Assembly (NCBI RefSeq): GCF_003096715.1
Contig: NZ_QEOL01000008.1
Coordinates: forward strand, 124,001-188,000
Direction of reading: 5' to 3'
DNA: 64,000 bases
Source of the DNA: Paraburkholderia silvatlantica
GTDB taxonomy: Bacteria > Pseudomonadota > Gammaproteobacteria > Burkholderiales > Burkholderiaceae
Shown here piece by piece: positions 53,467 to 63,130 of the stretch (the first letter of the stretch is position 1; each line of letters begins with the position of its first letter). The notes under the pieces were generated by a model that did no database searches, was not told the origin of the DNA, and saw nothing but the letters and a program-made list of their open reading frames with translations. The position numbers were made by a program, and so were the translations under genes.

Positions 53467-54348
53467 TCAATTGGCCAATTGCGCCTTTATCCATCGATAG
53501 AACTGCTGGATCGCCGCCTCGCGCGGATGCCCCTCGCGCCACGTGAAGTAATAGTCGAGCGAAGCCGGAATGCGGACCTGTCCCAACTGCACCAGTTCGC
53601 CGCGCTCGATGAAACCGCGGGCGAGCTGCAGGCGTGCCGTCGCCACCCCCTGACCGGCCACCGTCGCCTGCAGCAGCAGGCCCGCGTCGTCGAACACCGG
53701 TCCGCGCTGCGGCTCGTCGCCGGCCACGCCCGCCGCTTCGAAGAAGTCGCGCCACGAACGGCGCGAAAAACGCAGGAGCGGCATGCTCGCGAGATCTTCC
53801 ATGCGAAAGTCGGCATGACGTGCGAGCAGGGCCGGACTGCACACCGCGACGACCTGGTCGTCCAGCAGCTTGCGGATCTGGAAGCCGGGCTCGTCGACCC
53901 GCCGATGCCAGACGCCGATGTCGAAGGGATAGGGATCGGGCGGCGTCACGTCGGCGTGCATGCGCAGCGAGAGGTCGACCATCGGATAGCGGTCGTAGAA
54001 GTCGCCAAGGCGCGGAATCAGCCAGACAGACGCGAAATCGGACATCACGCTCAGTTCCAGCCGTGTGACGCCGCTCACGCCGGGGCGCGTGGCGTCGAGC
54101 GCGTCGCGCAGGTCGTCGAGACTGCGGCGCACGCGCTCGGCCAGCTGTGCACCCGCCGCCGTGGGGATCATACGGCTGCCCGCGCGGCGGAACAGCTCGA
54201 CGCCGAGTTCCGTTTCGAGCGCGCGCAGGTGGTGGCTCACGGCGCTGTGCGTCAAATGTAATTCTTCCGCGGCGCGGCTGAAACTGCGCCGCCGTGCGGC
54301 GGCTTCAAGGGCGCGCAGCGCCTGCAAAGGGGGGAGCGGTCGGGCCAT
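53467..54348 (-). CDS. LysR regulator, GcvA-like
   Basis: 293 aa. HTH RSFSRAAEELHLTHSAVSHHLRALETELGVELFRR is close to the GcvA group; effector domain starts TRLELSVMSDFASVWLIPRLGDFYDRYPMVDL. It is divergent from the MFS gene at 54455 (106-bp gap), so that gene is its likely target. Confidence 0.88.
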   Translation of the reverse strand: MARPLPPLQALRALEAAARRRSFSRAAEELHLTHSAVSHHLRALETELGVELFRRAGSRMIPTAAGAQLAERVRRSLDDLRDALDATRPGVSGVTRLELSVMSDFASVWLIPRLGDFYDRYPMVDLSLRMHADVTPPDPYPFDIGVWHRRVDEPGFQIRKLLDDQVVAVCSPALLARHADFRMEDLASMPLLRFSRRSWRDFFEAAGVAGDEPQRGPVFDDAGLLLQATVAGQGVATARLQLARGFIERGELVQLGQVRIPASLDYYFTWREGHPREAAIQQFYRWIKAQLAN

Positions 54349-54454
54349 GACGTCAAATTCTACTCACAATGCCGTTTGAAATCCCTCTCTGGCCTCACAC
54401 CCGGCAATCGCCAATAATCGACAGCCAGGCATTCAATCCGCTTTCGCCCCCAAC

Positions 54455-55726
54455 ATGACCTCACTCAGACTGCGCGTCTTCGCCGTATTCGCGCTCGGCT
54501 ACTTCATTTCGTACCTGTTTCGCGGCGTCAATCTCGGCTTCGCGCCGTTTCTCTCGCGTGAAATGGGCTTCACGGCGACCGATCTCGGCACGCTCACGAG
54601 CCTCTATTTCCTCGGCTTCGCGGGCGCGCAAATTCCGGGCGGCGTGCTGCTCGACCATTACGGCCCGCGCCGCGTCACCGCGTGCGTCATGCTCGTGGCG
54701 GCGGCGGGCGCATTGATCTTCGGCGTCTCGCACAACATGGCCGCAATGATGGCGGGCCGGCTGCTGATCGGCGTGGGCGTATCGGTTTGCCTCGGCGGCG
54801 CGTTCAAGGCCACGGCGCAGCACTTTCCCGTGGCGCAGCTCACGCTCGTAAACGGCCTCGTGATGGCCGTGGGCGGCCTCGGCGGCGTAGCGGTGGGCGC
54901 CCCGCTCTCGTGGCTGCTCTCGATCGCGCCCTGGCGCGCCGTGAGTCTCGGGCTTGCAGCGCTCACAGTACTCGTGGCCGCCATCATCTGGACTGCCGGC
55001 CCGCACACGCGCGACACGCACCACCAGGCGAGCGTGCTCGAGCAGTTCAAGGGCACCGCGCACATCTTGAGCAGCCATGCATTCTGGAAATCCGCGACGT
55101 TCTCGGGCCTCACCCAGGCCGTGTTCTACGCCATGCAGTCGTTGTGGGTCGGCGCGTTCCTGCGCGACGTCGCGCCGGCCGGCACCGCCGATGCCGGTGC
55201 ACGCGCGGCCTCGCTCGTTTCCGTGCTGGGCGGCGCATTCATCGTCGGCAACATCGGCTTTGGCGCGCTCGCACGCAGCTTCGAGCGGCGCGGCGTGAGC
55301 GTCCAGCTCTTTTCCGGCGTCACGATGCTCGTCTTCGTGCTCGTGCAAGCCTTGCTCGCCGCGCGCGTGCCGCTTCCCGCGTCCCTGCTTTGGGCGGCTT
55401 ACGGCGCGTTCGGCGGCACCGGCATCCTCACGTATGCCGTGCTCGCCGATTATTTCCCGCCGCGCCTGATCGGCCGTGTGAACACCACGTTCACGCTCGT
55501 CATCTTCATCGGCATCTTCCTTCTGCAGATCGCGATCGGCGCCGCGCTAGCGCATTGGCCCGCACTCGACGGCCACTATCCGGCGGTCGCGCATCAGACC
55601 GTGTGGGCTGTCCTCGTCGTGCTGCAAGTGCTCTGCGCGGGGTGGTACTTCATGCCGTCGCGGCGCGCCGCTGCGCCTGAAGCTGATTCGCCAGCCCGTG
55701 GACGATCGCGCTGTGGTCAGCCTTGA
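54455..55726 (+). CDS. MFS transporter
   Basis: 423 aa, about 12 membrane segments. LRVFAVFALGYFISYLFRGVNLGFAPFLSREMGFTATDLG is a typical first helix pair; the loop 2-3 motif is LLDHYGPRRV (weaker than the usual G-D-R-x-G-R-R). Resembles general organic-acid or sugar-phosphate-like MFS members. Substrate unknown. Divergent LysR gene suggests inducible uptake or export. Confidence 0.85.
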   Translation: MTSLRLRVFAVFALGYFISYLFRGVNLGFAPFLSREMGFTATDLGTLTSLYFLGFAGAQIPGGVLLDHYGPRRVTACVMLVAAAGALIFGVSHNMAAMMAGRLLIGVGVSVCLGGAFKATAQHFPVAQLTLVNGLVMAVGGLGGVAVGAPLSWLLSIAPWRAVSLGLAALTVLVAAIIWTAGPHTRDTHHQASVLEQFKGTAHILSSHAFWKSATFSGLTQAVFYAMQSLWVGAFLRDVAPAGTADAGARAASLVSVLGGAFIVGNIGFGALARSFERRGVSVQLFSGVTMLVFVLVQALLAARVPLPASLLWAAYGAFGGTGILTYAVLADYFPPRLIGRVNTTFTLVIFIGIFLLQIAIGAALAHWPALDGHYPAVAHQTVWAVLVVLQVLCAGWYFMPSRRAAAPEADSPARGRSRCGQP

Positions 55727-55790
55727 GCGCCTCGCGTCTCGTGAAAGCGGCCTGCACGCGAGTCCCGGCGATATGATTCGGACCGCTTAA

Positions 55791-55949
55791 GAACAGATCG
55801 AGAGCGGCGCGTGGTTCCTCGTGCTGTTCGGCATCGTCGTCGTGGGCGCGATTGGCTGGGCGCTCAATGCCCTCACAGGAGACGATCTGCTTCCCGGGCA
55901 CCACGACACCGCTGCCCATTCTTCAGGCCAATGGCGCATGGCATGGTGA
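55791..55949 (+). pseudogene. Possible remnant of a small membrane protein
   Basis: A plus-strand frame without a start codon reads SGAWFLVLFGIVVVGAIGWA then LNALTGDDLLPGHHDTAAHS and ends at TGA 55947. It looks like one membrane helix and a soluble tail, but a stop codon lies just before it (55788). It may be a broken gene tail. The rest of 55727-56289 (563-bp gap) shows no gene. Confidence 0.3.
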
Positions 55950-56289
55950 GTGCACCGACCGACTGGTCGGTTGCGCCTCTTCCCTCCCCACGATCCCGAC
56001 ATCACCGGCGACACCCCGGGGTGTGCCAATTGCGCCCAGCGTGAGAAAATCGCTTTTCGAACGTAAGCGCGACGCGTCAGCGCCTTCGCAGCAGCCCGTT
56101 TTCCCGCACTTAGCCGTCTTTTCGGCCGGTTTATCGACATATCCCGCCGGTTCGACGATCGACAACCGGGAAAGCGCTTGTCCGGCGCAACGTGACGCGA
56201 AGTTTTCCGATCCGCAAGGGGTCGGCTCAGCGTAAACTCCCGCTGTTGCCATTCGATAGTGTCGATTCATGATCAAGAGAGAAACATCC

Positions 56290-56991
56290 ATGCCAGACAA
56301 CACCCACCCGCACGACGGTCACTCCGATTCGTGCGGCTGCGATCTGTTACACCTGCTCAACGGCGTGGACGAATTCACTCATCACGTTTTTCCGGGCAAC
56401 AAGGAGCTGTTCCACAGCCTCGCCCACAGCCAGGCGCCGCATACGCTCTTCATCACGTGCGCCGACTCGCGCGTTTCGCCGGAAATGATCACGCAGGCCA
56501 AACCCGGCGACCTGTTCGTTTGCCGCAACATCGGCAATATCGTGCCGGCATATGGGGAAATGCTCGGCGGCGTTTCTGCCGTCGTGGAATTCGCGGTGCT
56601 CGAGCTCAACGTGAAGCAGATCGTGCTGTGCGGCCATACCGATTGCGGCGCAATGAAGGGACTCGCCTCGGGCGCGGAAGCCACGGCCGACATGCCCACC
56701 GTGCAGGCCTGGCTGCGCAACGCGGAAGCCGCGCGCAGCGTGGTCAAGATCCGCGGTCTGGAAGACGACCAGATCGTTCAGGCGCTCGTGGAGGAAAACG
56801 TCCGCCTGCAACTCACGCACCTGCGCACGCACCCCGCCGTGGCGGCCCGCGTCGCCCAGGGCCAGCTCGAACTGCAGGGCTGGGTCTATGACATCGGCCA
56901 CGGCGAGGTCACCGTGCTGGACGAAGCACGCGGCAAGTTCCTGTCGCTCGACGAAGCGCGCGCGCGCCTGCGCAAGCGCGTCGAGGAATAA
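56290..56991 (+). CDS. Beta-class carbonic anhydrase
   Basis: 233 aa from ATG 56290 behind AGAGAG; an in-frame ATG at 56269 has no site. Zinc ligands Cys57, Asp59, His116 and Cys119 are visible (ITCADSRVSPEMI; VLCGHTDCGAMKG). GLASGAEATADMPTVQAWLRNAE follows, as in CynT/Can. Reversible hydration of CO2 in the cytoplasm supplies bicarbonate for carboxylases. The His-rich N-terminus (MPDNTHPHDGHSDSCGC) is unusual. Confidence 0.92.
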   Translation: MPDNTHPHDGHSDSCGCDLLHLLNGVDEFTHHVFPGNKELFHSLAHSQAPHTLFITCADSRVSPEMITQAKPGDLFVCRNIGNIVPAYGEMLGGVSAVVEFAVLELNVKQIVLCGHTDCGAMKGLASGAEATADMPTVQAWLRNAEAARSVVKIRGLEDDQIVQALVEENVRLQLTHLRTHPAVAARVAQGQLELQGWVYDIGHGEVTVLDEARGKFLSLDEARARLRKRVEE

Positions 56992-57023
56992 CGGCCGGGC
57001 GCTGGCGCGCCCGCGCCTTCACA

Positions 57024-57066
57024 CTGGCCTTCAGGCCAGCGCCGGGGCGGCAGTTCACGCCGCCCC
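57024..57066 (+). terminator. Tandem hairpins after carbonic anhydrase gene
   Basis: CTGGCCT/AGGCCAG (57024-57039) followed by GGGGCGGC (57044-57051) pairing with GCCGCCCC (57059-57066). No strong T run follows, so termination is not certain. The rest of the gap (57067-57551) contains an A/T-rich patch around 57140-57180 with GGGGTTTACCCC; no gene seen. Confidence 0.5.
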
Positions 57067-57551
57067 ATCACACTTTCCTTATGCATTGCGCATGAATTGA
57101 AGTGCATTCACAGCGCATTTCGGGTCTTGCCAGGCGATTTTTCTCAATATACGTAATAATTCTTTTCGAATTAGGGGTTTACCCCAGGATAAAACCCGAC
57201 TACACTCTGGCCCGTACCACATGCGGCACCTTGCCGCACAAGAAGAAGAATCCCGGAGGTTGGTCGCTATGCAGCACGTTGCCCCGCCGTCGCATCACCT
57301 GTCTCATCCCGGCTTCAACCGCACTACCGGCGCATTGCGCCGTCCCACGCTTCGCTAATTCAGCGCGCGTGTCCTGCCGTCGCGCACGCGTCGCTGCAGG
57401 CGAACTCGAAAGGCCCACTCCGCGTCATCGCCGTTTTCATGCTGCCGCCACGTCGCGGCAAACGGCGCGCGCTCTTGCGCGTATGGACGCCCGGTAATGG
57501 GCTTCGCACCCGTCACGGGCCGAGCGCCCGGTTACCGAAGGAGAAGCATCC

Positions 57552-57728
57552 ATGGAGTCCGCGCAGAACCGTCAGTCGAAAGTCGAAGTGAAGTTGTTTC
57601 TGCACCCGGAAGACCATTGCCGCGCGATGGCCGCCGCGAAGACCCTCAATCTTGCGGAGCGCGAGTTCTTCGCGCTGGCGCTGCATCTGGGCGCGACCCA
57701 GATCCTGCGCCAGACTGGCGCGGCTTGA
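57552..57728 (+). CDS. Small hypothetical protein, 58 aa
   Basis: Starts MESAQNRQSKVEVKLFLHPE then DHCRAMAAAKTLNLAEREFF and ends TQILRQTGAA. It has a good AAGGAG site (57538-57543 region) and high third-position GC. Mostly helical, with no membrane segment. It could be a small regulator, but no family is recognised. It converges with the aldo/keto reductase gene. Confidence 0.55.
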   Translation: MESAQNRQSKVEVKLFLHPEDHCRAMAAAKTLNLAEREFFALALHLGATQILRQTGAA

Positions 57729-57755
57729 TCAAATCTCACCGGGCGAAGCTATCCG

Positions 57756-58781
<1,026 letters not shown>

Positions 58782-58906
58782 TTCCGATCCTCCATTGATC
58801 AAGCGGTTGACGATGAGATGCCGATAGCGGACGAGTCTACGCGCTTCGATTCGGGCTTGCCGTAAAGGTCTCCCGGCGAAGGACTCGCAGCGCCGCCGCC
58901 CCCCCG

Positions 58907-59941
58907 CTATTCGGAAAGACTCGCCCGCACGGTGTATTCCGGTTCCTCGTCCGCTTCGAGTTCGTCGGCATGGGCGTGCGCCGCGTGGAACTCCGCGTGG
59001 AATTCGTTGGACAGCGGTTCGACCGGATAACCGTGGCGCTCCCAGGCGTCGAGGCCGCCCTTGAGCGCGCGCGCATGGTAGATGTGCTTGGTGCGCAACT
59101 GATCGACAATGCGCTTGGCCGTCGCTTCGTTCGGGCACACGCAATACACGACGATCGGACGCCCAATCAGCTCGGGCGACAGTTCTTCGTTCGATTCGAG
59201 ATTGAGCGGCCGCGCACCGGGAATCCGGTAGGCCTCCTTCTCGCGCACGGCTTGCGGGCGCGCGTCGAGGACGATGGGCGGCGCGCTCGACTTCATCATC
59301 TCGTCGAGCTGATCGGGCGAAATGCGGTGCGTCGCCAGCCAGTGGCGGAACTGCATGCGCCGCAGCCAGCGCCAGGCGAGGAACAACACGCCCGCCACGG
59401 CGAGCACGTCGAAAATCGTCATGCCGTTCGCGCGCACGAACGCCGCGAATTGCACGATTTCCGCATGCAGCGCCGCGCCGCCGAGCAGCCAGGTGCCCGC
59501 CCACAACGCCGCGCCGACCGTGTCCCACAGCAGGAAGACGTGCACCGCCACCGTCGTCGTGCCGAGCAGCGGCGCGGAAATCAGGCCGAGCCCCGGCACG
59601 AACTTCGCCACGGCGAGAATGGGCGCGCCGTAGCGCTCGAAGACGTTGCGCGCGATGCGGATCGTCGTGTCCAGCGACAGCGAAAAACGCACGAGCCCGT
59701 TGAGCAGACGCCGCCCTCGCTTGCGGCCCGCGGCGAACCACAGCGAATCGGCGAGCAGCGTGGCGATCACGGCCGCCGCCAGCAGGCTCCCGTACGATGT
59801 CTCGCCGCTCGCCGCCATCGTGCCCGCGAGAATCAACACCGGCGCGGCCGGCACGGGCACGCCCAGTTGCGTCACGAGTACGCTGAGAAAGACCGCTCCG
59901 GCGCCGAAATCGGGTGGAATCGCGGTGGGGAGCGTCAACAT
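58907..59941 (-). CDS. DedA-family membrane protein fused to a rhodanese domain
   Basis: 344 aa. Residues 1-200: DedA/SNARE-assoc family, including PVPAAPVLILAGTMAASG, the segment FERYGAPILAVAKFVPGLGLISAPLLGTT and a membrane helix (FDVLAVAGVLFLAWRW). Residues ~215-315: rhodanese fold with IVLDARPQAVREKEAYRIPGARPL and the active-site loop VVYCVCPNEATAKR. DedA proteins flip undecaprenyl phosphate or phospholipids; rhodanese transfers sulfur. The pair is fused; the rhodanese Cys is in a CxC context. The acidic C-terminal tail (ADELEADEEPE) is unusual. Confidence 0.9.
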   Translation of the reverse strand: MLTLPTAIPPDFGAGAVFLSVLVTQLGVPVPAAPVLILAGTMAASGETSYGSLLAAAVIATLLADSLWFAAGRKRGRRLLNGLVRFSLSLDTTIRIARNVFERYGAPILAVAKFVPGLGLISAPLLGTTTVAVHVFLLWDTVGAALWAGTWLLGGAALHAEIVQFAAFVRANGMTIFDVLAVAGVLFLAWRWLRRMQFRHWLATHRISPDQLDEMMKSSAPPIVLDARPQAVREKEAYRIPGARPLNLESNEELSPELIGRPIVVYCVCPNEATAKRIVDQLRTKHIYHARALKGGLDAWERHGYPVEPLSNEFHAEFHAAHAHADELEADEEPEYTVRASLSE

Positions 59942-60118
59942 TTCGAGATAACCTGCGCGCAGGGATGTTCAGGTAAGTCAACATGGCGCGAATACCGCGC
60001 CGGCCGAGGGTGGAGATTACCCCAACGTGCCATTCCTTGCTTACATTGACGCAAGGCTCACGGCGGCATCGCCCATGGCGATCGGGCCCCGCCACGGGCG
60101 CTTTCGCGCTGAGGCGAC

Positions 60119-60349
60119 ATGCTCGGCCCGGCGACATCGGTCACGCAGTGCACTGTGTTCGCTTACGAATTCGGTAACCGGCCGCGCACGGTTTCCGTGG
60201 CCGATCATCGCGGCGGACGCTTCTGCGCGACGTCGCTCTTTCTCGCGCGCTTCGCGCTGCTCGCGATCGAGCGGATCGGCAACGCGCAAACCTGCCTCGG
60301 CTTGGTCGATGCGGCGGGCGAGAACGTTTCGGCAGCCGCGCCGGAATAA
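60119..60349 (+). CDS. Hypothetical protein, 76 aa
   Basis: Reads MLGPATSVTQCTVFAYEFGN then RPRTVSVADHRGGRFCATSL. Third-position GC is high and the amino acid mix looks natural, but there is no clear ribosome-binding site and no known family. It converges with the LuxR-type gene; a function cannot be inferred. Confidence 0.5.
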   Translation: MLGPATSVTQCTVFAYEFGNRPRTVSVADHRGGRFCATSLFLARFALLAIERIGNAQTCLGLVDAAGENVSAAAPE

Positions 60350-60367
60350 GGGGAAGCGCAGCGCGCC

Positions 60368-60910
60368 TCAGCGCCGCGCCGACTGCACGAGCCGCGCGAG
60401 ACGCGAACGGTTCGTGACACCGAGTTTCTGAAACGAACGATCGAGATGGGTGCGCACGGTCGTATAAGAGATGCCCAGCCGCTCGGCAATCTCCTTGTCG
60501 AGCAGCCCTTCCACGACGAGCGCGACCACGTCGCGCTCGCGCCGCGTCAGGCGGCTGATCGCCTCGTTATCCGCACTGGATGTGTCTGTTGGCGACGGCT
60601 GAACCTGCCCCGTCTGCGCGCGCGAGCGCGCCAGCGCGGCAACGAAAGCCGGGCGCACCAGATCGAACAGCACCCGCTCCCGGTCGGAAAAAGGTTCGCG
60701 CCGCTTGCCGCGCCGAATGCGCAGATGATCGAGATTGTCTTCGCCCGACCAGACGAACAGGTCTGCCCCCGCTTGCAGGCCGTCGGCGCGCAGCAATTCG
60801 AGCAGACGCCGCCCCACCTCGAGGCGCAAGGCGCCCTCCGGCAAGATATGGTCGGCCAGCAGCTTGAAGACGTCGGCGATCAACGCGAGTTCGCGGCTCG
60901 TCAGGTCCAT
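60368..60910 (-). CDS. LuxR-type transcriptional regulator
   Basis: 180 aa from ATG 60910 (MDLTSRELALIADVFKLLAD). The N-terminal ~110 residues have no recognised domain (no receiver, autoinducer or PAS motif seen). The C-terminal HTH is typical of LuxR/FixJ (SRLTRRERDVVALVVEGLLDKEIAERLGISYTTVRTHLDRSFQKLGV). It may sense a ligand by its N-domain. It sits alone, 355 bp from the ggt stop. Confidence 0.85.
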   Translation of the reverse strand: MDLTSRELALIADVFKLLADHILPEGALRLEVGRRLLELLRADGLQAGADLFVWSGEDNLDHLRIRRGKRREPFSDRERVLFDLVRPAFVAALARSRAQTGQVQPSPTDTSSADNEAISRLTRRERDVVALVVEGLLDKEIAERLGISYTTVRTHLDRSFQKLGVTNRSRLARLVQSARR

Positions 60911-61039
60911 GCCCGGTTGCGATGAGTCGTGGAGCGGGCGCGCGCCTCGCTCGCGTGGCGGCGCAAACGTCGGAGCCAGGGAACCTCGCCCGACGAAGTC
61001 ACTATGCGGTCCGACCGTGAAGCTGTGAAGCGGAAATGC

Positions 61040-61075
61040 CGAAAAGAAAATGGGGCGGCAAAAGCCGCCCCAAGA
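61040..61075 (-). terminator. Terminator of the exported GGT gene
   Basis: GGGGCGGC (61052-61059) and GCCGCCCC (61064-61071) form an 8-bp perfect stem; on the minus strand it is followed by ATTTTCTTTT. It lies ~190 bp after the GGT stop (61266). The gap 60911-61265 has no other feature I can support. Confidence 0.7.
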
Positions 61076-61265
61076 AAAACACACGCCGGCAAAGGGCTGT
61101 CTTCCGCCGGAGGTTGCATAGTACGCGATGAATACGGGAGCGGCATCCCCAAATTTAGGGATAAACGCTCATTTCATGCAAACTTTTGCCACCCCATGCC
61201 AACTTGCCGATGCGAACTGGTTTGCCGTCATGCGCGGCGCATGGTTTCGCATCGGCGTCGCGGTT

Positions 61266-62996
61266 TTACTGGATCAGACGCGACACGCCGCGGCCGCGCG
61301 GGTCGGAAACCGCGTCGGGCGTATCGCCGTTGATCCGGATCGCCTGAATGTCGCCGTTAAAGGCCTGCGCCTTCAGCACGTAACCCTTCGCCTCGACCTG
61401 CTTTGCCAGTTCGCCGTCGATCGGCTGGTACGGCTCCCAGAAGATCGTGTTGGGCGGCAGCAACTGATGGTGGAAGCGCATCGCCGCCACCGAGTCCTTC
61501 AACGGCATGTCGAAGTCGTAGTTGTTGGTGATGACCTGGAACACCGACGTGAAGATGCGCGAACCGCCCGGCGTGCCGATTACGAGCGCCACCTTGCCGT
61601 CCTTCGTGAGGATAGTCGGCGTCATCGACGAAAGCGGACGCTTCTTCGGCGCAATCGCGTTCGCGTCGCTGCCCACCACGCCGAACATGTTCGGCACGCC
61701 GGGCTTGGCCGCGAAGTCGTCCATCTCGTCGTTGAGCACGATGCCGGCGCCCGGCACGACCACGCCCGAACCGAAGTAGCCATTGATCGTATACGTGTTC
61801 GAAACGGCGTTGCCCCACTTGTCGACCACCGAGAAGTGCGTCGTTTCCGCCTTCTCGGGCATCGAGGTGCCGAGGCCCGGCTGCACGCTCTTCGTGTCGG
61901 AAGGCTTGTCGGGGTCGACTTCGGCGGCGCGTTTCGCGAGGTACGCGTCGTCGGTGAGCTGGGCGACCGGCACCTTGTAGAAGTCGGGATCGCCGAGATA
62001 TTGCGCGCGATCCGCGAACACGCGTTTCTCGATCTCCGCGATCAGGTGGATGTACTGCGCCGAATTGAGCGGCACGTCCTTGAATTGCGGCGCCAGCATC
62101 GCCTTCATCTTGAGCAGCTGCACGAGGCCCACGCCACCCGAACTCGGGGGCGGCGCGGTGATGATCTCGTAGCCGTTCCACTTCGCCTCCACGGGCTGGC
62201 GCCACACCGCCTTGTACTCCTGCAGGTCGCGCTTCGTGATGAGGCCGTGGCCCTTCATCGAGGCGGCGATCAGGTCCGCGGTCTTGCCGTCGTAGAAGTC
62301 CTTCGCGCCCTGGTTCGCAATGCGCGTGAGCACGTTGGCAAGATCGGGCTGCCTGAACGTCACGCCCTCCTTCAGGTTGCCGAAGTAGTCGTCGAAATTG
62401 GTCTTGCCGGCGAAGTCCTTTTCCGCGGCCTCACGGCGCTTCGCGAGTTGCTCGTCCACGACGAAGCCGTCGCGCGCGTACTGGATCGCCGGCGCGAGCA
62501 CCTGCTTCCATTGCAGCTTGCCGAAGCGCTTCTGCGCTTCCCACATGCCCTCGACCGTCCCCGGCACGCCCACGGCGTCGTAGCCGTAGAGGCTCTTGCC
62601 GGGGATCACGTTGCCCTTGTCGTCGAGGTACAACGTGCGCGTGGCGGCAAGCGGCGCGCGCTCGCGATAGTCGAGGAAGTAAGGCTTGCCGTTCACGTAG
62701 AGCGTCATGAAACCGCCGCCGCCGATGTTGCCGGCTTCGGGGTACGTCACGGCGAGCGAGAAGGCGATGGCGACCGCCGCATCGACGGCGTTGCCGCCCT
62801 CCTTGAAGATCTGCTCGGCGGCGTCGGCCGCGTACTTGTCGGCAACGGCCACGGCCGATGCATTGAGGACCGCAGGACGTTGCTGCGTATCCTTCGCAAA
62901 GGCCGGCGTGGCTTCGAGGAAGCCCGTGGACAAGGCGGATAGCGAAAGCAGTGCGAGAGCGGCAGCGGAGATTTTCGTTTTTTCAACCAGCTTCAT
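61266..62996 (-). CDS. ggt: Gamma-glutamyltranspeptidase (exported)
   Basis: 576 aa from ATG 62996. Signal peptide MKLVEKTKISAAALALLSLS through ATPAFA. Proenzyme with autocleavage Thr385 in EKAETTHFSVVDKWGNAVSN, and upstream GGNAVDAAVAIAFSLAVTYPEAGNIGGGG. It hydrolyses or transfers the gamma-glutamyl group of glutathione in the periplasm. A GTG start 9 nt upstream is possible but the ATG gives the better signal peptide. Confidence 0.93.
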   Translation of the reverse strand: MKLVEKTKISAAALALLSLSALSTGFLEATPAFAKDTQQRPAVLNASAVAVADKYAADAAEQIFKEGGNAVDAAVAIAFSLAVTYPEAGNIGGGGFMTLYVNGKPYFLDYRERAPLAATRTLYLDDKGNVIPGKSLYGYDAVGVPGTVEGMWEAQKRFGKLQWKQVLAPAIQYARDGFVVDEQLAKRREAAEKDFAGKTNFDDYFGNLKEGVTFRQPDLANVLTRIANQGAKDFYDGKTADLIAASMKGHGLITKRDLQEYKAVWRQPVEAKWNGYEIITAPPPSSGGVGLVQLLKMKAMLAPQFKDVPLNSAQYIHLIAEIEKRVFADRAQYLGDPDFYKVPVAQLTDDAYLAKRAAEVDPDKPSDTKSVQPGLGTSMPEKAETTHFSVVDKWGNAVSNTYTINGYFGSGVVVPGAGIVLNDEMDDFAAKPGVPNMFGVVGSDANAIAPKKRPLSSMTPTILTKDGKVALVIGTPGGSRIFTSVFQVITNNYDFDMPLKDSVAAMRFHHQLLPPNTIFWEPYQPIDGELAKQVEAKGYVLKAQAFNGDIQAIRINGDTPDAVSDPRGRGVSRLIQ

Positions 62997-63130
62997 TGAG
63001 TTCACCCATGATTCGGTTCGTTGGCCTACCGGAAACCTGCCTTGGCCTTATAGCACGCCAGGAAAACGATTGCGATCCGGCGATCCGCTGATTTCCGCTG
63101 CCGACCAAGGCGGCGCCCTCCTGGACCGGA

